NCBI GenBank assembly: GCA_016716525.1
Contig: JADJWE010000001.1
Coordinates: 1,612,001 to 1,676,000 of the forward strand
DNA length: 64,000 nucleotides
DNA from: Candidatus Flexicrinis affinis
Lineage (GTDB): Bacteria; Chloroflexota; Anaerolineae; Aggregatilineales; Phototrophicaceae
Reading direction: 5' to 3'
In this document: positions 42,471 to 50,974 of the stretch, piece after piece
How the letters are laid out: every line of letters starts with the position of its first letter
Numbering within the stretch: the first letter of the stretch is position 1
The notes under the pieces: model-generated
Seen by the model: the letters and a program-made list of their open reading frames with translations, nothing else
Database searches by the model: none
Told to the model about the DNA's origin: nothing
Position numbers and translations under genes: made by a program

Positions 42471-42482
42471 GCGCACAGTCAG

Positions 42483-42512
42483 AAACGGGGGTGCCGGTCG
42501 GCACCCCCGTTT
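42483..42512. terminator. Terminator of the nuclease gene
   Basis: AAACGGGGGTGCC pairs perfectly with GGCACCCCCGTTT (13 bp, 4-base loop). A T-rich tract follows on the plus strand. Confidence 0.9.
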
Positions 42513-42560
42513 GCTTTACACCCCACAGACGATCGTGCATGCCCCAAGCAAGACGTTGGA

Positions 42561-42581
42561 AGTGATAAGTGATGAATGATG
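42561..42581. repeat. Heptamer repeat tract, right flank of the nuclease gene
   Basis: AGTGATA-AGTGATG-AATGATG on the plus strand. It is the inverted partner of the tract at 37604-37624. Confidence 0.6.
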
Positions 42582-42714
42582 GGACACCGCCGCAGTAGGG
42601 CGGTCACCGACCGCTACCCAACTCGGCAGCCAGCCTAACGACATTCGGCTAGTGGCCGAGGTCGGTCATCTGTGAAAGCGGCCCCCTACGACATCGTACA
42701 GGGTGACCGGAATC

Positions 42715-42746
42715 AAAAGCGGCGGATCGCGTGTGCAATCCGCCGC
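42715..42746 (-). terminator. Terminator of the PstS-like gene
   Basis: On the minus strand GCGGCGGAT and ATCCGCCGC form a 9-bp stem with a 10-base loop, then TTTT. It lies 23 bases after the gene stop. Confidence 0.8.
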
Positions 42747-42768
42747 CTGGATTCGGGTTCAGGAGACC

Positions 42769-44691
42769 CTAGCTGCCGGGTGTAGCCTCGGGTGTCGGCT
42801 CCGGCGTGACCTCACCCTGCGGGGTCAACGTCGCTATTGCGGTCTGCGTGGCCGCCACCTCGGCTGCGAACCGCTCGGCCTCCGCCGCGTCCGCCTCCGC
42901 AAACTGCTCCGCGAGCGCCGCGCGCACGCCGACGAGATCGGTGAAGCTAAGCCCGACCAATCCAGAGCTGACGAAATACTGGTAGCTCGTATCGGCAAAC
43001 AGGGTGAACAGCGTGGCCTGAATGATGTCCCGCTCAAGCGACGCCTTCGTGACCGCCAGCGATATCGGGCGGGCAAGCGCATAGGTGCCGTCACTGGCCG
43101 TTTCGACCGACGGTTCAACGCAGCCCGCGCCGGCATCGACGGAAACCACTTGATAGCCTTCCTGCCCCGAGTCAGCGACATCCGCCAGCTCGGCCCAAGA
43201 CAGAATGGCGACGGCGCCCGGCGTGTTCGCTACTGCGGCCGCGCGATATAGCGCATCTGCATTGACTTGAACATCCTCACGCACAACAGCGTTCGCCTCG
43301 CCCAAGCCACTCAGCGCGACCTCGACCGGTACGGCGCTCTTGCCCGCGACGAACACGTAGATCGGATCGGCGGCAAATGAGGGGTCAACCTGATCCCACG
43401 ACGCGGGAAGCTCGGCCGACGCGGTCACTGCCGCGGCAAGCTGCGCGGTCGTGAGGCACGACAGATACTGAGAGCTGCCGTTGCCAATCAACACCGACGT
43501 TTGGCTGCCGAGAGGCTGGGTCACGACTTCGATCTCAGCCGCCTCACAGTTGGCGCGTTCTTCGTCGGTGAGATCGCGAGTCAGGGCAAGCAGTTCGCGG
43601 TTACCGTTGCAGAACTCGCGGATGCCTTCGGCCGCGCCGAGAATGGTCTCCTCGACGGTGATCGTGCTGTAGTTGCGCGACACGGCGGGCAAAGCCAAGG
43701 AAAGGTAGTCCGCCGCGGCCGAGTCTCCCCCAACACGAAGCGTGCCGGTGGTGTCCCCGAGGATCTGATAGGTCACGACATCGCCGCTGAAGACGCGGCC
43801 GCTGGTCCCGTTGGACAGCACGTCGGCGTTCTGCGCCGCAATCGCCTCGGTCGGCGCGACAAATCCCGCCGCGTCGAGGCTGGCCGCCGCGTCCGCTGCG
43901 ATAACTGCGCTCAGCGCGTCCGCCACGCCCTCGGCTTCCAGCGCGCCGGTCGAAACGTACGCGAAGAGCCGCGTTCCACCCGAGTACTGCCGGTCGAACG
44001 CCTGCGCAACGCTTGGCGCATAGCAGCCCGTCAGGGTCGGGTTGTCGAGTTCCAACACACGAACACCCTCGGCGCTCAACGCAGCGTTGAGCGACACGAG
44101 TCCAAGCCGTCCGCTTCCGGACGAGACCAACGACACAACTTCGTCGCTGTCCGCTCCGGTCAGTGCATCGGCGCGGAATCCGTCTCCGACGACCAATGGG
44201 TCAAGCAGCGCCGCTGGCTGGCTAACACCCGCCGGCAGCACGAACTGGAACGCAAGATCGGGATATTCAGGGTTGGCGTCTCTCCACGAGGTCTCGTCAC
44301 CTGCGGCGCTCGGCACGATCAGCGCAGACAACAACCCTGAACTCACGCAGTCAAGAAAGTCGACATCTTCCGAGGCGATCAGCGCGTAACCGTCATAGGC
44401 GAAGAGCAGTTCGCTGTACTCGACGCCATTCGCCGCGCAAGCGGTGTCCTCGGCCACCGAAAGCGGCCGGCTCGTCAGCACGATATCAGCGCCGCCGCCG
44501 CAAAACAGACCAATACCGGACTGGGTGCCACTGAACTCGTAGGCAAACGGAGCGTCGGTTACGATCGCTTGAAACGCACGGCCGGCAACACCTGACCCGA
44601 CGACGTTGACCTCGTCTTGAGCAGCGCCTATCGCGGCGAACGCCGTTAGCATAAGCAGCGCGGCAATCGCGCGCCGCAGCATTTTCGTCAT
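42769..44691 (-). CDS. Secreted protein with two tandem PstS-like phosphate-binding domains
   Basis: The 640-residue product has a signal peptide (about 1-24) and two repeated halves of about 300 residues, each like a PstS/periplasmic phosphate-binding domain. Parallel motifs include VVGSGVAGRAF and later LRVGGDSAAADYLS, GADIVLTSRPLSVAED and LLALTRDLTDEER, CVSSGLLSAL and CLTTAQLAAAV, GSGRLGLVSLNAAL and TPGAVAILSWAEL. No pstC, pstA or pstB gene lies near. It may bind a phosphate-like ligand or be a phosphate sensor. ATG 44691 is chosen because GAGGAG lies 9 bases upstream; M1 at 44730 is less likely. Confidence 0.85.
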   Translation of the reverse strand: MTKMLRRAIAALLMLTAFAAIGAAQDEVNVVGSGVAGRAFQAIVTDAPFAYEFSGTQSGIGLFCGGGADIVLTSRPLSVAEDTACAANGVEYSELLFAYDGYALIASEDVDFLDCVSSGLLSALIVPSAAGDETSWRDANPEYPDLAFQFVLPAGVSQPAALLDPLVVGDGFRADALTGADSDEVVSLVSSGSGRLGLVSLNAALSAEGVRVLELDNPTLTGCYAPSVAQAFDRQYSGGTRLFAYVSTGALEAEGVADALSAVIAADAAASLDAAGFVAPTEAIAAQNADVLSNGTSGRVFSGDVVTYQILGDTTGTLRVGGDSAAADYLSLALPAVSRNYSTITVEETILGAAEGIREFCNGNRELLALTRDLTDEERANCEAAEIEVVTQPLGSQTSVLIGNGSSQYLSCLTTAQLAAAVTASAELPASWDQVDPSFAADPIYVFVAGKSAVPVEVALSGLGEANAVVREDVQVNADALYRAAAVANTPGAVAILSWAELADVADSGQEGYQVVSVDAGAGCVEPSVETASDGTYALARPISLAVTKASLERDIIQATLFTLFADTSYQYFVSSGLVGLSFTDLVGVRAALAEQFAEADAAEAERFAAEVAATQTAIATLTPQGEVTPEPTPEATPGS

Positions 44692-44738
44692 TGAAACCGA
44701 CTCCTCACGAGAAAACTTACCGGCAAACAAACGTCTGG

Positions 44739-44766
44739 ATTGTACTGGCCTGCCGTCAATTGTCCA
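44739..44766 (-). promoter_or_regulatory. Promoter of the tandem PstS-like gene
   Basis: Minus-strand TGGACA (44761-44766), 16 bases, TACAAT (44739-44744). Each hexamer matches consensus at five of six positions. Its -35 is the complement of the glbO -35. Confidence 0.6.
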
Positions 44767-44788
44767 GCCACGGTTTAGCCGCTATGAT
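44760..44788 (+). promoter_or_regulatory. Promoter of the globin gene
   Basis: TTGTCC (44760-44765), 17 bases, TATGAT (44783-44788), with a predicted start near 44795. The -35 overlaps the divergent promoter by five bases. Confidence 0.6.
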
Positions 44789-44809
44789 TGGACGGAGGAG
44801 GTCCCGGCG

Positions 44810-45211
44810 ATGGACGGCGAGCACACAATCTACGAGTTGGCAGGTGGCGACGCCGCGTTTGAGGCGCTGGTCGAACGTTTCTACGCGTATGTCGAACAGG
44901 ATGCCGCGCTTCGCCCGATGTTTCCCGACGACCTCGAACCCGGCAAACGGTACCAGTACTTGTTCCTGACGCAGTTCTTTGGCGGCCCCGCCCGTTATGG
45001 CGACGAGCGCGGCCACCCTCGCCTTCGTATGCGCCACTATCCGTTTCCAATCGACTCCGAGGCGCAGAAACGGTGGCTGAAGCACATGCTGCAAGCGATC
45101 GACGACGTGGGCATTCCTGAACCGGCACGTACGTCCATGCGCGAGTACTTCGAAAACGGTTCGCGCTTCCTGATCAACCGGACCAACCCGGAGCAGGCCG
45201 ATGGCCAATAA
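44810..45211 (+). CDS. glbO: Group II truncated hemoglobin (GlbO/TrHbO)
   Basis: This 133-residue globin has TIYELAGGDAAFEALVERFY, PMFPDDLEPG, QFFGGPARYGDERGHPRLRM and RHYPFPI, a close match to group II truncated hemoglobins. The proximal histidine lies in MRHYPF, and the conserved W is in RWLKHM. These proteins bind oxygen or nitric oxide and may give protection from nitrosative or oxidative stress. A GGAGGAGG site precedes the ATG. The stop overlaps the next gene by 11 bases. Confidence 0.95.
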   Translation: MDGEHTIYELAGGDAAFEALVERFYAYVEQDAALRPMFPDDLEPGKRYQYLFLTQFFGGPARYGDERGHPRLRMRHYPFPIDSEAQKRWLKHMLQAIDDVGIPEPARTSMREYFENGSRFLINRTNPEQADGQ

Positions 45212-45578
45212 GACGCACCGACCCGAGGACCGCCCTCGATTCTCGTTGACTGAACGCGTGATGGCGTGGCCCCGATACGGAAGAATGGGACTCGTGTTCG
45301 TCAGCGTGCTTGCTCTTGCGCTGGCATTGCAAACCGTTGCCGACGAAATCTACATTCGCCTGTTCTACACAGGGGAGCAGTCAACCGCGTCGACGTGGGT
45401 GGTCGCGATCATCTGTCTGTCGATGTATATGGCCGGCTACGTCTTCGTCATCGGCACGCCGGGCATCAAGCCGCAGGTCGGCCGAATTCAGAAGCTCTAC
45501 ATCGTGACGTCGTTTTCCGTGATTATTGTTTCGGTTTTGTGGCTGGTCCTGCGTACGGTGTCTGCCGTACTCCAGTGA
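45201..45578 (+). CDS. Small membrane protein of unknown function
   Basis: The 125-residue product has three likely membrane helices at about 29-48, 64-84 and 98-118. I do not recognise a family. Its ATG lies inside the end of glbO with a GGAG site, so it is translated from the globin message. The next gene starts 7 bases later, so it links glbO with the TagO/WecA-like gene. Confidence 0.75.
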   Translation: MANKTHRPEDRPRFSLTERVMAWPRYGRMGLVFVSVLALALALQTVADEIYIRLFYTGEQSTASTWVVAIICLSMYMAGYVFVIGTPGIKPQVGRIQKLYIVTSFSVIIVSVLWLVLRTVSAVLQ

Positions 45579-45585
45579 AACAATC

Positions 45586-46662
45586 GTGCCCGATTACCTT
45601 GCATTCTTCATCACTTTCGCGACTGGGCTAGCCGGAGCGCTGCTGCTTACGCCGCTGTCAATCCGGCTCGGCGAGCGCTGGGGCTTCATGGCAGTGCCGG
45701 GTGGCCGGCGCAAGCATCGCGAACCAGTGTCCAAGCTGGGCATCCTCCCGGTGTTTGGCGCATTCATCGCGGCGATCCTCGTCGCCCAACTGCTGCCCAT
45801 TCCGCGGTTCGATCCGCGCGAAGTGCTGCGGCTGGTCGGCCTCGTCGGTGGCGCGGTGGTGCTAGTCGTCGCCGGAATCCTCGACGACCGGTACGACCTC
45901 AGCCCGATCCAGCAGTTGATCGGTCAATTGATCGCGGCAGCCATCGCGATTCTGTTCCAGATCTTCATCGAGACCATCAACAATCCGCTGACCGGCCAAC
46001 AGACCGAACCGTGGCCGTATCTCGTCACGGTGATCGTTACAATCCTCTGGCTCGAAGTGTCGATGAACACCGTCAACTTCCTCGACGGCCTTGACGGGTT
46101 GGCTGCTGGCATGGCGTTCATCGCCAGCGCGATGCTGTTCATACACAGCGCATTCGTGCTCGAGCCCGCGCAAACCAGCGTAAGCCTACTGCCGCTTGCG
46201 CTGATGGGCACGACGATCGGGTTCCTGTTGTTTAACTTCTATCCCGCACGCATCTTTCTCGGCAGCGGAGCGCCCCTGCTCGGGTACCTGCTCGGCACGC
46301 TGAGCATCATCGGCGGCGCCAAGATGGCGACGATCCTGATGGTCATGGGCCTGCCCCTGATGGACTTCGCGTGGCAGGTGTTTCGGCGTGCGCGTGAAGG
46401 CCGCAACCCGATGGCGGGCGACCGCGGCCATCTGCACTTCCGCCTGCACGACCACGGCGTCGACCAACGCATCATCGTCAGCCTGTATTACGTGTTCTGC
46501 GGGTTCTTCGGCGCGCTTACCCTGCTGCTCGAAAGCGCGGTGTTCAAGGCTATCGCACTGGGCGTTATGGTGGCGCTGCTGATCGCCAGCTTTGCGCTGG
46601 TGGCGCGCATGTCTCAGTCGACGATGTCTTCGTCTTCGGAATCCTCGTCGCCTTCCGCTTGA
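45586..46662 (+). CDS. TagO/WecA-type undecaprenyl-phosphate N-acetylglucosaminyl-1-phosphate transferase
   Basis: The 358-residue polytopic enzyme moves a sugar phosphate from a UDP-sugar to undecaprenyl phosphate, the first step in wall teichoic acid or surface polysaccharide assembly. Motifs include VPGGRRKHREP, GILDDRYDLSP, NTVNFLDGLDGLAAG (Asp motif) and GDRGHLHFRLHDHG (HxHxR). The GTG at 45586 is inferred as start because the first helix begins there and the previous gene ends 7 bases earlier. The Ser-rich C-terminal tail overlaps the end of the convergent gene by 49 bases. Confidence 0.85.
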   Translation: MPDYLAFFITFATGLAGALLLTPLSIRLGERWGFMAVPGGRRKHREPVSKLGILPVFGAFIAAILVAQLLPIPRFDPREVLRLVGLVGGAVVLVVAGILDDRYDLSPIQQLIGQLIAAAIAILFQIFIETINNPLTGQQTEPWPYLVTVIVTILWLEVSMNTVNFLDGLDGLAAGMAFIASAMLFIHSAFVLEPAQTSVSLLPLALMGTTIGFLLFNFYPARIFLGSGAPLLGYLLGTLSIIGGAKMATILMVMGLPLMDFAWQVFRRAREGRNPMAGDRGHLHFRLHDHGVDQRIIVSLYYVFCGFFGALTLLLESAVFKAIALGVMVALLIASFALVARMSQSTMSSSSESSSPSA

Positions 46663-47837
46663 CCGCGAACCGGCCCGCTGCTGCCAGCCCGGTCGAACTC
46701 GTCAGCGCTATCGTCGTCCCCATCGACTTCTTCGCTAAGTGCAGCTTCACCGGAACTGCTGCCGTATGGCAGGCCGAGGGGCTGAGGCCGCGGTGGTGGC
46801 GGCAGTGACGGCGCGTCTCGCTCTCCTTCAATGACGCTCGGGCCGCGCGGTACGCTCGACCTCGGTTCCAGTGACGGGGGTTCGTTCGGCGCCACGATCA
46901 CCGGGCGTTTCGCGGCGGACGCATCCGGCAGTGGAAACGACATGCGGTAGATTGACGGGATGCCTTCCAGCGGCGACGGACCATGTTCCTTGGCCTCCTG
47001 CCTGGCGCGTTCGGCGCGCTGTCGCTCCTGTTCGCGCTCGGCAAGGATTTCGGACCGCTTGCGCGCGACGAGCCGGCCATTTCGGATCGACGCGCTGTTC
47101 CCGGTGATGCGTTCAATGCTGTTCTCGATGATCGCCAGTACGAAGATCGCGATCGCGTCAATCACGACGACGACCCCGATCGCTGCGGCCACCGTATTGA
47201 TCGCCGCCGTCACGGTGCTCGCGGCAGATGCGGCGGACGGATCGCCGGCCCCGGCCAGCACCAGAACGGCCACCAGAACAACGATCAACGCAGTCACGAC
47301 ACGCTGGTCCGGAGGTGCGCTCAGGCGGGGCGTCAGCGTATTGCCAATCGTGAAGATGACGTACATCCACAGCCAGAAGTTCGGCCGGGAGGTGAGGATT
47401 TGCAGGCCCGCGCTTACATCGTTGACCGTTCCTGTTCGCATCACCTGCAACGCCGGTTCGATGTTGAGAACGGTGCCGGCGAGGATTTCGATGACGATGA
47501 CGCCCGCCAATGCCGGCGAGAACTGGATGAGCGTAAGCTTCCAGCTTGGCGCGCGAGGATGCACACGCACGAAGTTCATGCGCAGTTCAGGCGTCTCCTG
47601 TGGCTGCGGGAACTGCGTCTGCCGGTCGGCCCGGACGTTGAAGATGCCGGCAACCAGCCACAACGTGAACTCGTGGAGGATCACACCGGGCAGGAAGAAC
47701 ACATAGTAGAAGACGGTGGTAAGCCGGAAGTCGCGGGTCACCAGCCACCCGACCTTGAACAGATGCTGCTGAAGCCATCGCTCCATCCATCGCAGCATCC
47801 AGAACAAGAAGGCGGCGGTGACCGCGACTCCCAGCAC
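46614..47837 (-). CDS. Polytopic membrane protein with acidic C-terminal tail, function unknown
   Basis: I do not recognise this 407-residue protein. It has about five hydrophobic helices in the first 255 residues, including VFYYVFFLPGVILHEFTLWL, then a charged coiled-coil-like segment rich in Arg, Glu and Gln (about 265-290). A disordered Pro/Ser-rich stretch and an Asp/Glu-rich C terminus (DGDDDSADEFD, DEDSEDEDIVD) follow. The HEF resembles but does not complete the HExxH of M50 peptidases. It is 9 bases after tpiA and is the last gene of the glycolytic operon. GTG 47837 is inferred. Confidence 0.7.
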   Translation of the reverse strand: MLGVAVTAAFLFWMLRWMERWLQQHLFKVGWLVTRDFRLTTVFYYVFFLPGVILHEFTLWLVAGIFNVRADRQTQFPQPQETPELRMNFVRVHPRAPSWKLTLIQFSPALAGVIVIEILAGTVLNIEPALQVMRTGTVNDVSAGLQILTSRPNFWLWMYVIFTIGNTLTPRLSAPPDQRVVTALIVVLVAVLVLAGAGDPSAASAASTVTAAINTVAAAIGVVVVIDAIAIFVLAIIENSIERITGNSASIRNGRLVARKRSEILAEREQERQRAERARQEAKEHGPSPLEGIPSIYRMSFPLPDASAAKRPVIVAPNEPPSLEPRSSVPRGPSVIEGERDAPSLPPPPRPQPLGLPYGSSSGEAALSEEVDGDDDSADEFDRAGSSGPVRGQAEGDEDSEDEDIVD

Positions 47838-47846
47838 GTCGAATCG

Positions 47847-48617
47847 TTATCCCTTTGCCGCGGCCGCAGCGGCTACCAGCGCGGTAAAGTCGTCGACCTT
47901 GAGCGAAGCGCCGCCGACCAACGCGCCGTCGATCTCGGGCTGCGCCATGTAGTCCGCCATGTTGTTCGGCTTGACACTGCCGCCGTACTGAATACGGACT
48001 GCGTCAGCAGTGGAATTGCCATACAGCTCGCGGACGACACTTCGGATCAGGCCGATGGTGCGGTTGGCGTAGTCGGGGTCGGCGTTCAGGCCAGTGCCAA
48101 TCGCCCATACCGGCTCGTACGCGATCACCATGCCGGCCATTTGCTCGACCGTCACGCCTGCGAGGCCGCCTTTGACTTGACGGGTCACGACCTCCGCCGT
48201 TGCGCCGGCGCGATACTCGGCCTCGACCTCGCCCACCGCGAAGATCGGCTTGAGTCCCGCCGCGATCGCCGCGTGGAGCTTCTTGTTGATGCGCTCGTCC
48301 GTATCCCCCAGATAGGCGCGGACTTCGCTGTGCCCGATGATGACGTACTCAGCGAGGCCAACCAACATCCCCGGCGCGATTTCGGACGTGTACGCGCCTT
48401 TCTCGGCGAAGTGAACGTCCTGCGCGCCGACCTTGATCGGAGAGCCCTTCAGCGCGTCTGCCACTGCGGCGAGCGCCACGAAGGTCGGGCAGACGACCCG
48501 CTCGACGGTCGGGTAAGCGCTCAACGGTTCGACCAACTGCGTAACGAAGTCGACCGACTCCGCCACCGTGTAGTGCATCTTCCAGTTGCCAGCGAGGATT
48601 GGTGTTCGCGCCATCAT
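47847..48617 (-). CDS. tpiA: Triosephosphate isomerase
   Basis: TpiA interconverts dihydroxyacetone phosphate and glyceraldehyde-3-phosphate. Catalytic residues are K (GNWKMH), H (IIGHSEVR) and E (AYEPVWAIGTG). The phosphate loop YGGSVKPNN is intact. The usual HSERR reads HSEVR, a change in a structural arginine rather than a catalytic one. The gene begins inside the pgk stop (ATGATG with TGA), so translation is coupled. Length of 256 residues is normal. Confidence 0.97.
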   Translation of the reverse strand: MMARTPILAGNWKMHYTVAESVDFVTQLVEPLSAYPTVERVVCPTFVALAAVADALKGSPIKVGAQDVHFAEKGAYTSEIAPGMLVGLAEYVIIGHSEVRAYLGDTDERINKKLHAAIAAGLKPIFAVGEVEAEYRAGATAEVVTRQVKGGLAGVTVEQMAGMVIAYEPVWAIGTGLNADPDYANRTIGLIRSVVRELYGNSTADAVRIQYGGSVKPNNMADYMAQPEIDGALVGGASLKVDDFTALVAAAAAAKG

Positions 48618-49804
48618 GCCCTGTCCTTCAGTGCTACAACGCCCGGCAGAGCTTGACCTTCAAGCATTTCGAGGCTCGCCCCGCCGCCGGTGCTGATATG
48701 CGTGATCTTATCGGCTAAGCCGCTTTGCTCCACAGCGGCAGCGCTGTCGCCTCCGCCAACGATCGAGACCGCGCCTGCCTCGGTCGCCTTCGCCAACGCC
48801 TTTGCGACGGCGAACGTGCCCTGAGCGAACTTCTCGATCTCGAACACGCCCATCGGGCCGTTCCACACGACCGTCTTGGCGCCGGCCAGTCGCTCTGCGA
48901 ATAGTGCCTGAGTCTTGGGTCCGATGTCGTACATCGCCCAGCCCTCGCGAACGCCCGCCGAAATGTCGATGGCCTGCACCGCCGAGTCTTCGGCAAACTT
49001 GTCGCCAAGCACGGCGTCGACAGGCAGCACGAGCTTTCCACCGCCGCGTGCCAACAGCGCCTTCGCTGTATCGACCGCATCCGGCTCAACAAGCGACTTG
49101 CCGAGCGCAACGCCTTGCGCGAGGAAGAAGGTGTTCGCCATACCGCCACCTATGATGAGCGCGTCGCACTTGTCGATCAACGCGTCGATCACGGCGATCT
49201 TGTCACTGACCTTCGCGCCACCGAGGATCGCGACAAACGGCCGCGCCGGGCTTTCCAGCGCGGTCGCCAGATAGTCGATTTCCTTCTCCATGAGGAGTCC
49301 AGCCACGGCGGGCAGATGCGAACTCACGCCGACGTTGCTGGCGTGCGCGCGGTGCGCCGTGCCGAACGCGTCGTTGACGAATACGTCCCCGAATGCAGCC
49401 ATTTTCGCGGCCAACTCGGGGTCGTTCTTCTCTTCACCTTTGTAGAAACGCGTGTTCTCAAGCAGGAGAACCGCGCCCGGAGCAGCGGAGGCCACCGCCG
49501 CCTCGACCTTCGGCCCCACGCAGTCTTCTACGAAAGTCACCGGCGCGCCGAGAAGACTCTGAAGCACCGGGGCGACTGGCGCCATTGAATACTTCGGATC
49601 CGGGCCGTCTTTGGGCCGCCCGAGGTGGCTCATCAGCAGCACGACCTTCGGCCCCTGATCGAGAATGTACTTGATCGTCGGTACCGCGGCACGCACACGC
49701 GTGTCGTCGGTCACGGTCTTGCCGTCCAGTGGGACGTTGAAGTCAACCCGGACGAGCACCCGTTTGTCAGCAAAGCTGACGTCACGAACTGTCTGCTTGT
49801 TCAT
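48614..49804 (-). CDS. pgk: Phosphoglycerate kinase
   Basis: Pgk makes ATP from 1,3-bisphosphoglycerate. The N-terminal substrate part has LVRVDFNVPLDG, MSHLGRPKDGPD and ENTRFYKGEEKND. The nucleotide side has ILGGAKVSDKI, NGPMGVFE and the final GGGDSAAAVEQ loop. Length is 396 residues. It lies 90 bases after gap and overlaps tpiA. Confidence 0.98.
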   Translation of the reverse strand: MNKQTVRDVSFADKRVLVRVDFNVPLDGKTVTDDTRVRAAVPTIKYILDQGPKVVLLMSHLGRPKDGPDPKYSMAPVAPVLQSLLGAPVTFVEDCVGPKVEAAVASAAPGAVLLLENTRFYKGEEKNDPELAAKMAAFGDVFVNDAFGTAHRAHASNVGVSSHLPAVAGLLMEKEIDYLATALESPARPFVAILGGAKVSDKIAVIDALIDKCDALIIGGGMANTFFLAQGVALGKSLVEPDAVDTAKALLARGGGKLVLPVDAVLGDKFAEDSAVQAIDISAGVREGWAMYDIGPKTQALFAERLAGAKTVVWNGPMGVFEIEKFAQGTFAVAKALAKATEAGAVSIVGGGDSAAAVEQSGLADKITHISTGGGASLEMLEGQALPGVVALKDRA

Positions 49805-49894
49805 CGCTCACTCCTGAGTTACGAGACAGAAAGCGAGGCCGTTGCCTGCATCGATTGGCACCAGAAATTCGTGCATGCGAGGCCCCGCAGATGG

Positions 49895-50902
49895 CTAGAG
49901 ACGATCGCCCATGTACTTGGCGAGTTCCGCGCAGCGCACCGAGTAGCCCCACTCGTTGTCGTACCACGTGATGACCTTGACGAGGTTGCCGGCGGCGTCG
50001 GACGCGAGTCCGTCAACAATCGAGCTGCGCGGGTCGCCCTTGAAGTCCATGCTGACCAGTGGCTCATGCGTCACGCCGAGGATGCCCTTCATGGGGCCGT
50101 TGGCGGCGGCTTCAAGTGCGGCGATCAGAGACTCTTTGGTGACTTCCTTGTCGACAGTCGCCACGAAGTCGACCAGCGATACAGTCGGCGTCGGCACGCG
50201 TACCGCCAAGCCGTCGAACTTGCCCTTGAGTTCCGGCACCACCAGCGCGACCGCCTTGGCCGCCCCGGTGGTCGTCGGGATGATATTGAGCGCCGCTGCG
50301 CGCGCACGGCGCAGGTCCTTGTGCGGCAGATCGAGAATCTGCTGATCGTTGGTGTAGCTGTGAATGGTCGTCATGAATGCCTTCTGGATACCGAACGTCT
50401 CATGGACAACCTTCGCCGCGGGCGCGAGGCAGTTGGTGGTGCAGCTCGCATTGCTGACGATATGATGATTCGCAGGATCATACTTCTCGTGGTTCACGCC
50501 CAAGCACAGCGTGATGTCTTCGCCCTTAGCCGGCGCGCTGATAATGACCTTCTTTGCACCCGCTTCGAGGTGCTTACCAGCCCCTTCGCGAGAGGTGAAG
50601 ATGCCGGTTGACTCGATGACGATGTCGACTCCGAGGTCTTTCCACGGCAGAAGCGCCGGATCCTTCTCCTTGAGCGCCTTGATCTCGTCACCGTCGACGA
50701 CGAGCGCGCCTTCTTTCACCTCGACTGTGCCGTGGTAGCGTCCGTAGTTCGAGTCGTAGCGGAACAGGTGCGCCATCGTATTCAAGTCCCCAAGATCGTT
50801 GAATGCGACCACGTCGATCTCGGACGCGAAGTTCTCCTTCAGCGCCTTGAGCACCTGCCGGCCGATACGCCCAAACCCGTTGATACCTACCCGAATTGCC
50901 AT
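49895..50902 (-). CDS. gap: Glyceraldehyde-3-phosphate dehydrogenase
   Basis: The 335-residue enzyme begins MAIRVGINGFGRIGRQVLK. The catalytic cysteine is in SNASCTTNCLAP, the histidine in TIHSYTNDQQ, and the phosphate segment is IPTTTGAAKAV. FNDLGDLNTM fits NAD use. ATG 50902 has an AGGAG site about 9 bases upstream. Two short GC hairpins (50933-50949 and 50957-50972) fill the 72 bases after yvcK and may shape mRNA processing. gap, pgk and tpiA are in the common order. Confidence 0.98.
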   Translation of the reverse strand: MAIRVGINGFGRIGRQVLKALKENFASEIDVVAFNDLGDLNTMAHLFRYDSNYGRYHGTVEVKEGALVVDGDEIKALKEKDPALLPWKDLGVDIVIESTGIFTSREGAGKHLEAGAKKVIISAPAKGEDITLCLGVNHEKYDPANHHIVSNASCTTNCLAPAAKVVHETFGIQKAFMTTIHSYTNDQQILDLPHKDLRRARAAALNIIPTTTGAAKAVALVVPELKGKFDGLAVRVPTPTVSLVDFVATVDKEVTKESLIAALEAAANGPMKGILGVTHEPLVSMDFKGDPRSSIVDGLASDAAGNLVKVITWYDNEWGYSVRCAELAKYMGDRL

Positions 50903-50974
50903 GTCGTGAAGCTCCTTTTGTGTTTTCTCGAAAGGCGGGAGGGCCGCCTGTATCACGCGGATTGCAGTCCGCAG

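Larger units (their letters stand above)
42471..42768. other. Intergenic region with two terminators and a repeat tract
   Basis: No gene is seen in these 298 bases. They hold the nuclease terminator (42483-42512), a heptamer tract (42561-42581), an inverted stretch around 42595-42618 (GTAGGGCGGTC with GACCGCTACC) and the terminator of the convergent PstS-like gene (42715-42746). Confidence 0.7.

Noticed and set aside
47640..47700. M50-like metalloprotease site in the membrane protein after tpiA
   Set aside because: The sequence has HEF but not the second histidine of HExxH, and the rest of the family pattern is not visible.
46983..48656. A 557-codon plus-strand open frame across tpiA and the next gene
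   Set aside because: It is antisense to two supported genes and has Arg/Asp-heavy shadow composition.
50921..50972. Terminators between yvcK and gap
   Set aside because: Two short hairpins exist, but neither has a good T tract on the minus strand, so I only mention them in the gap entry.
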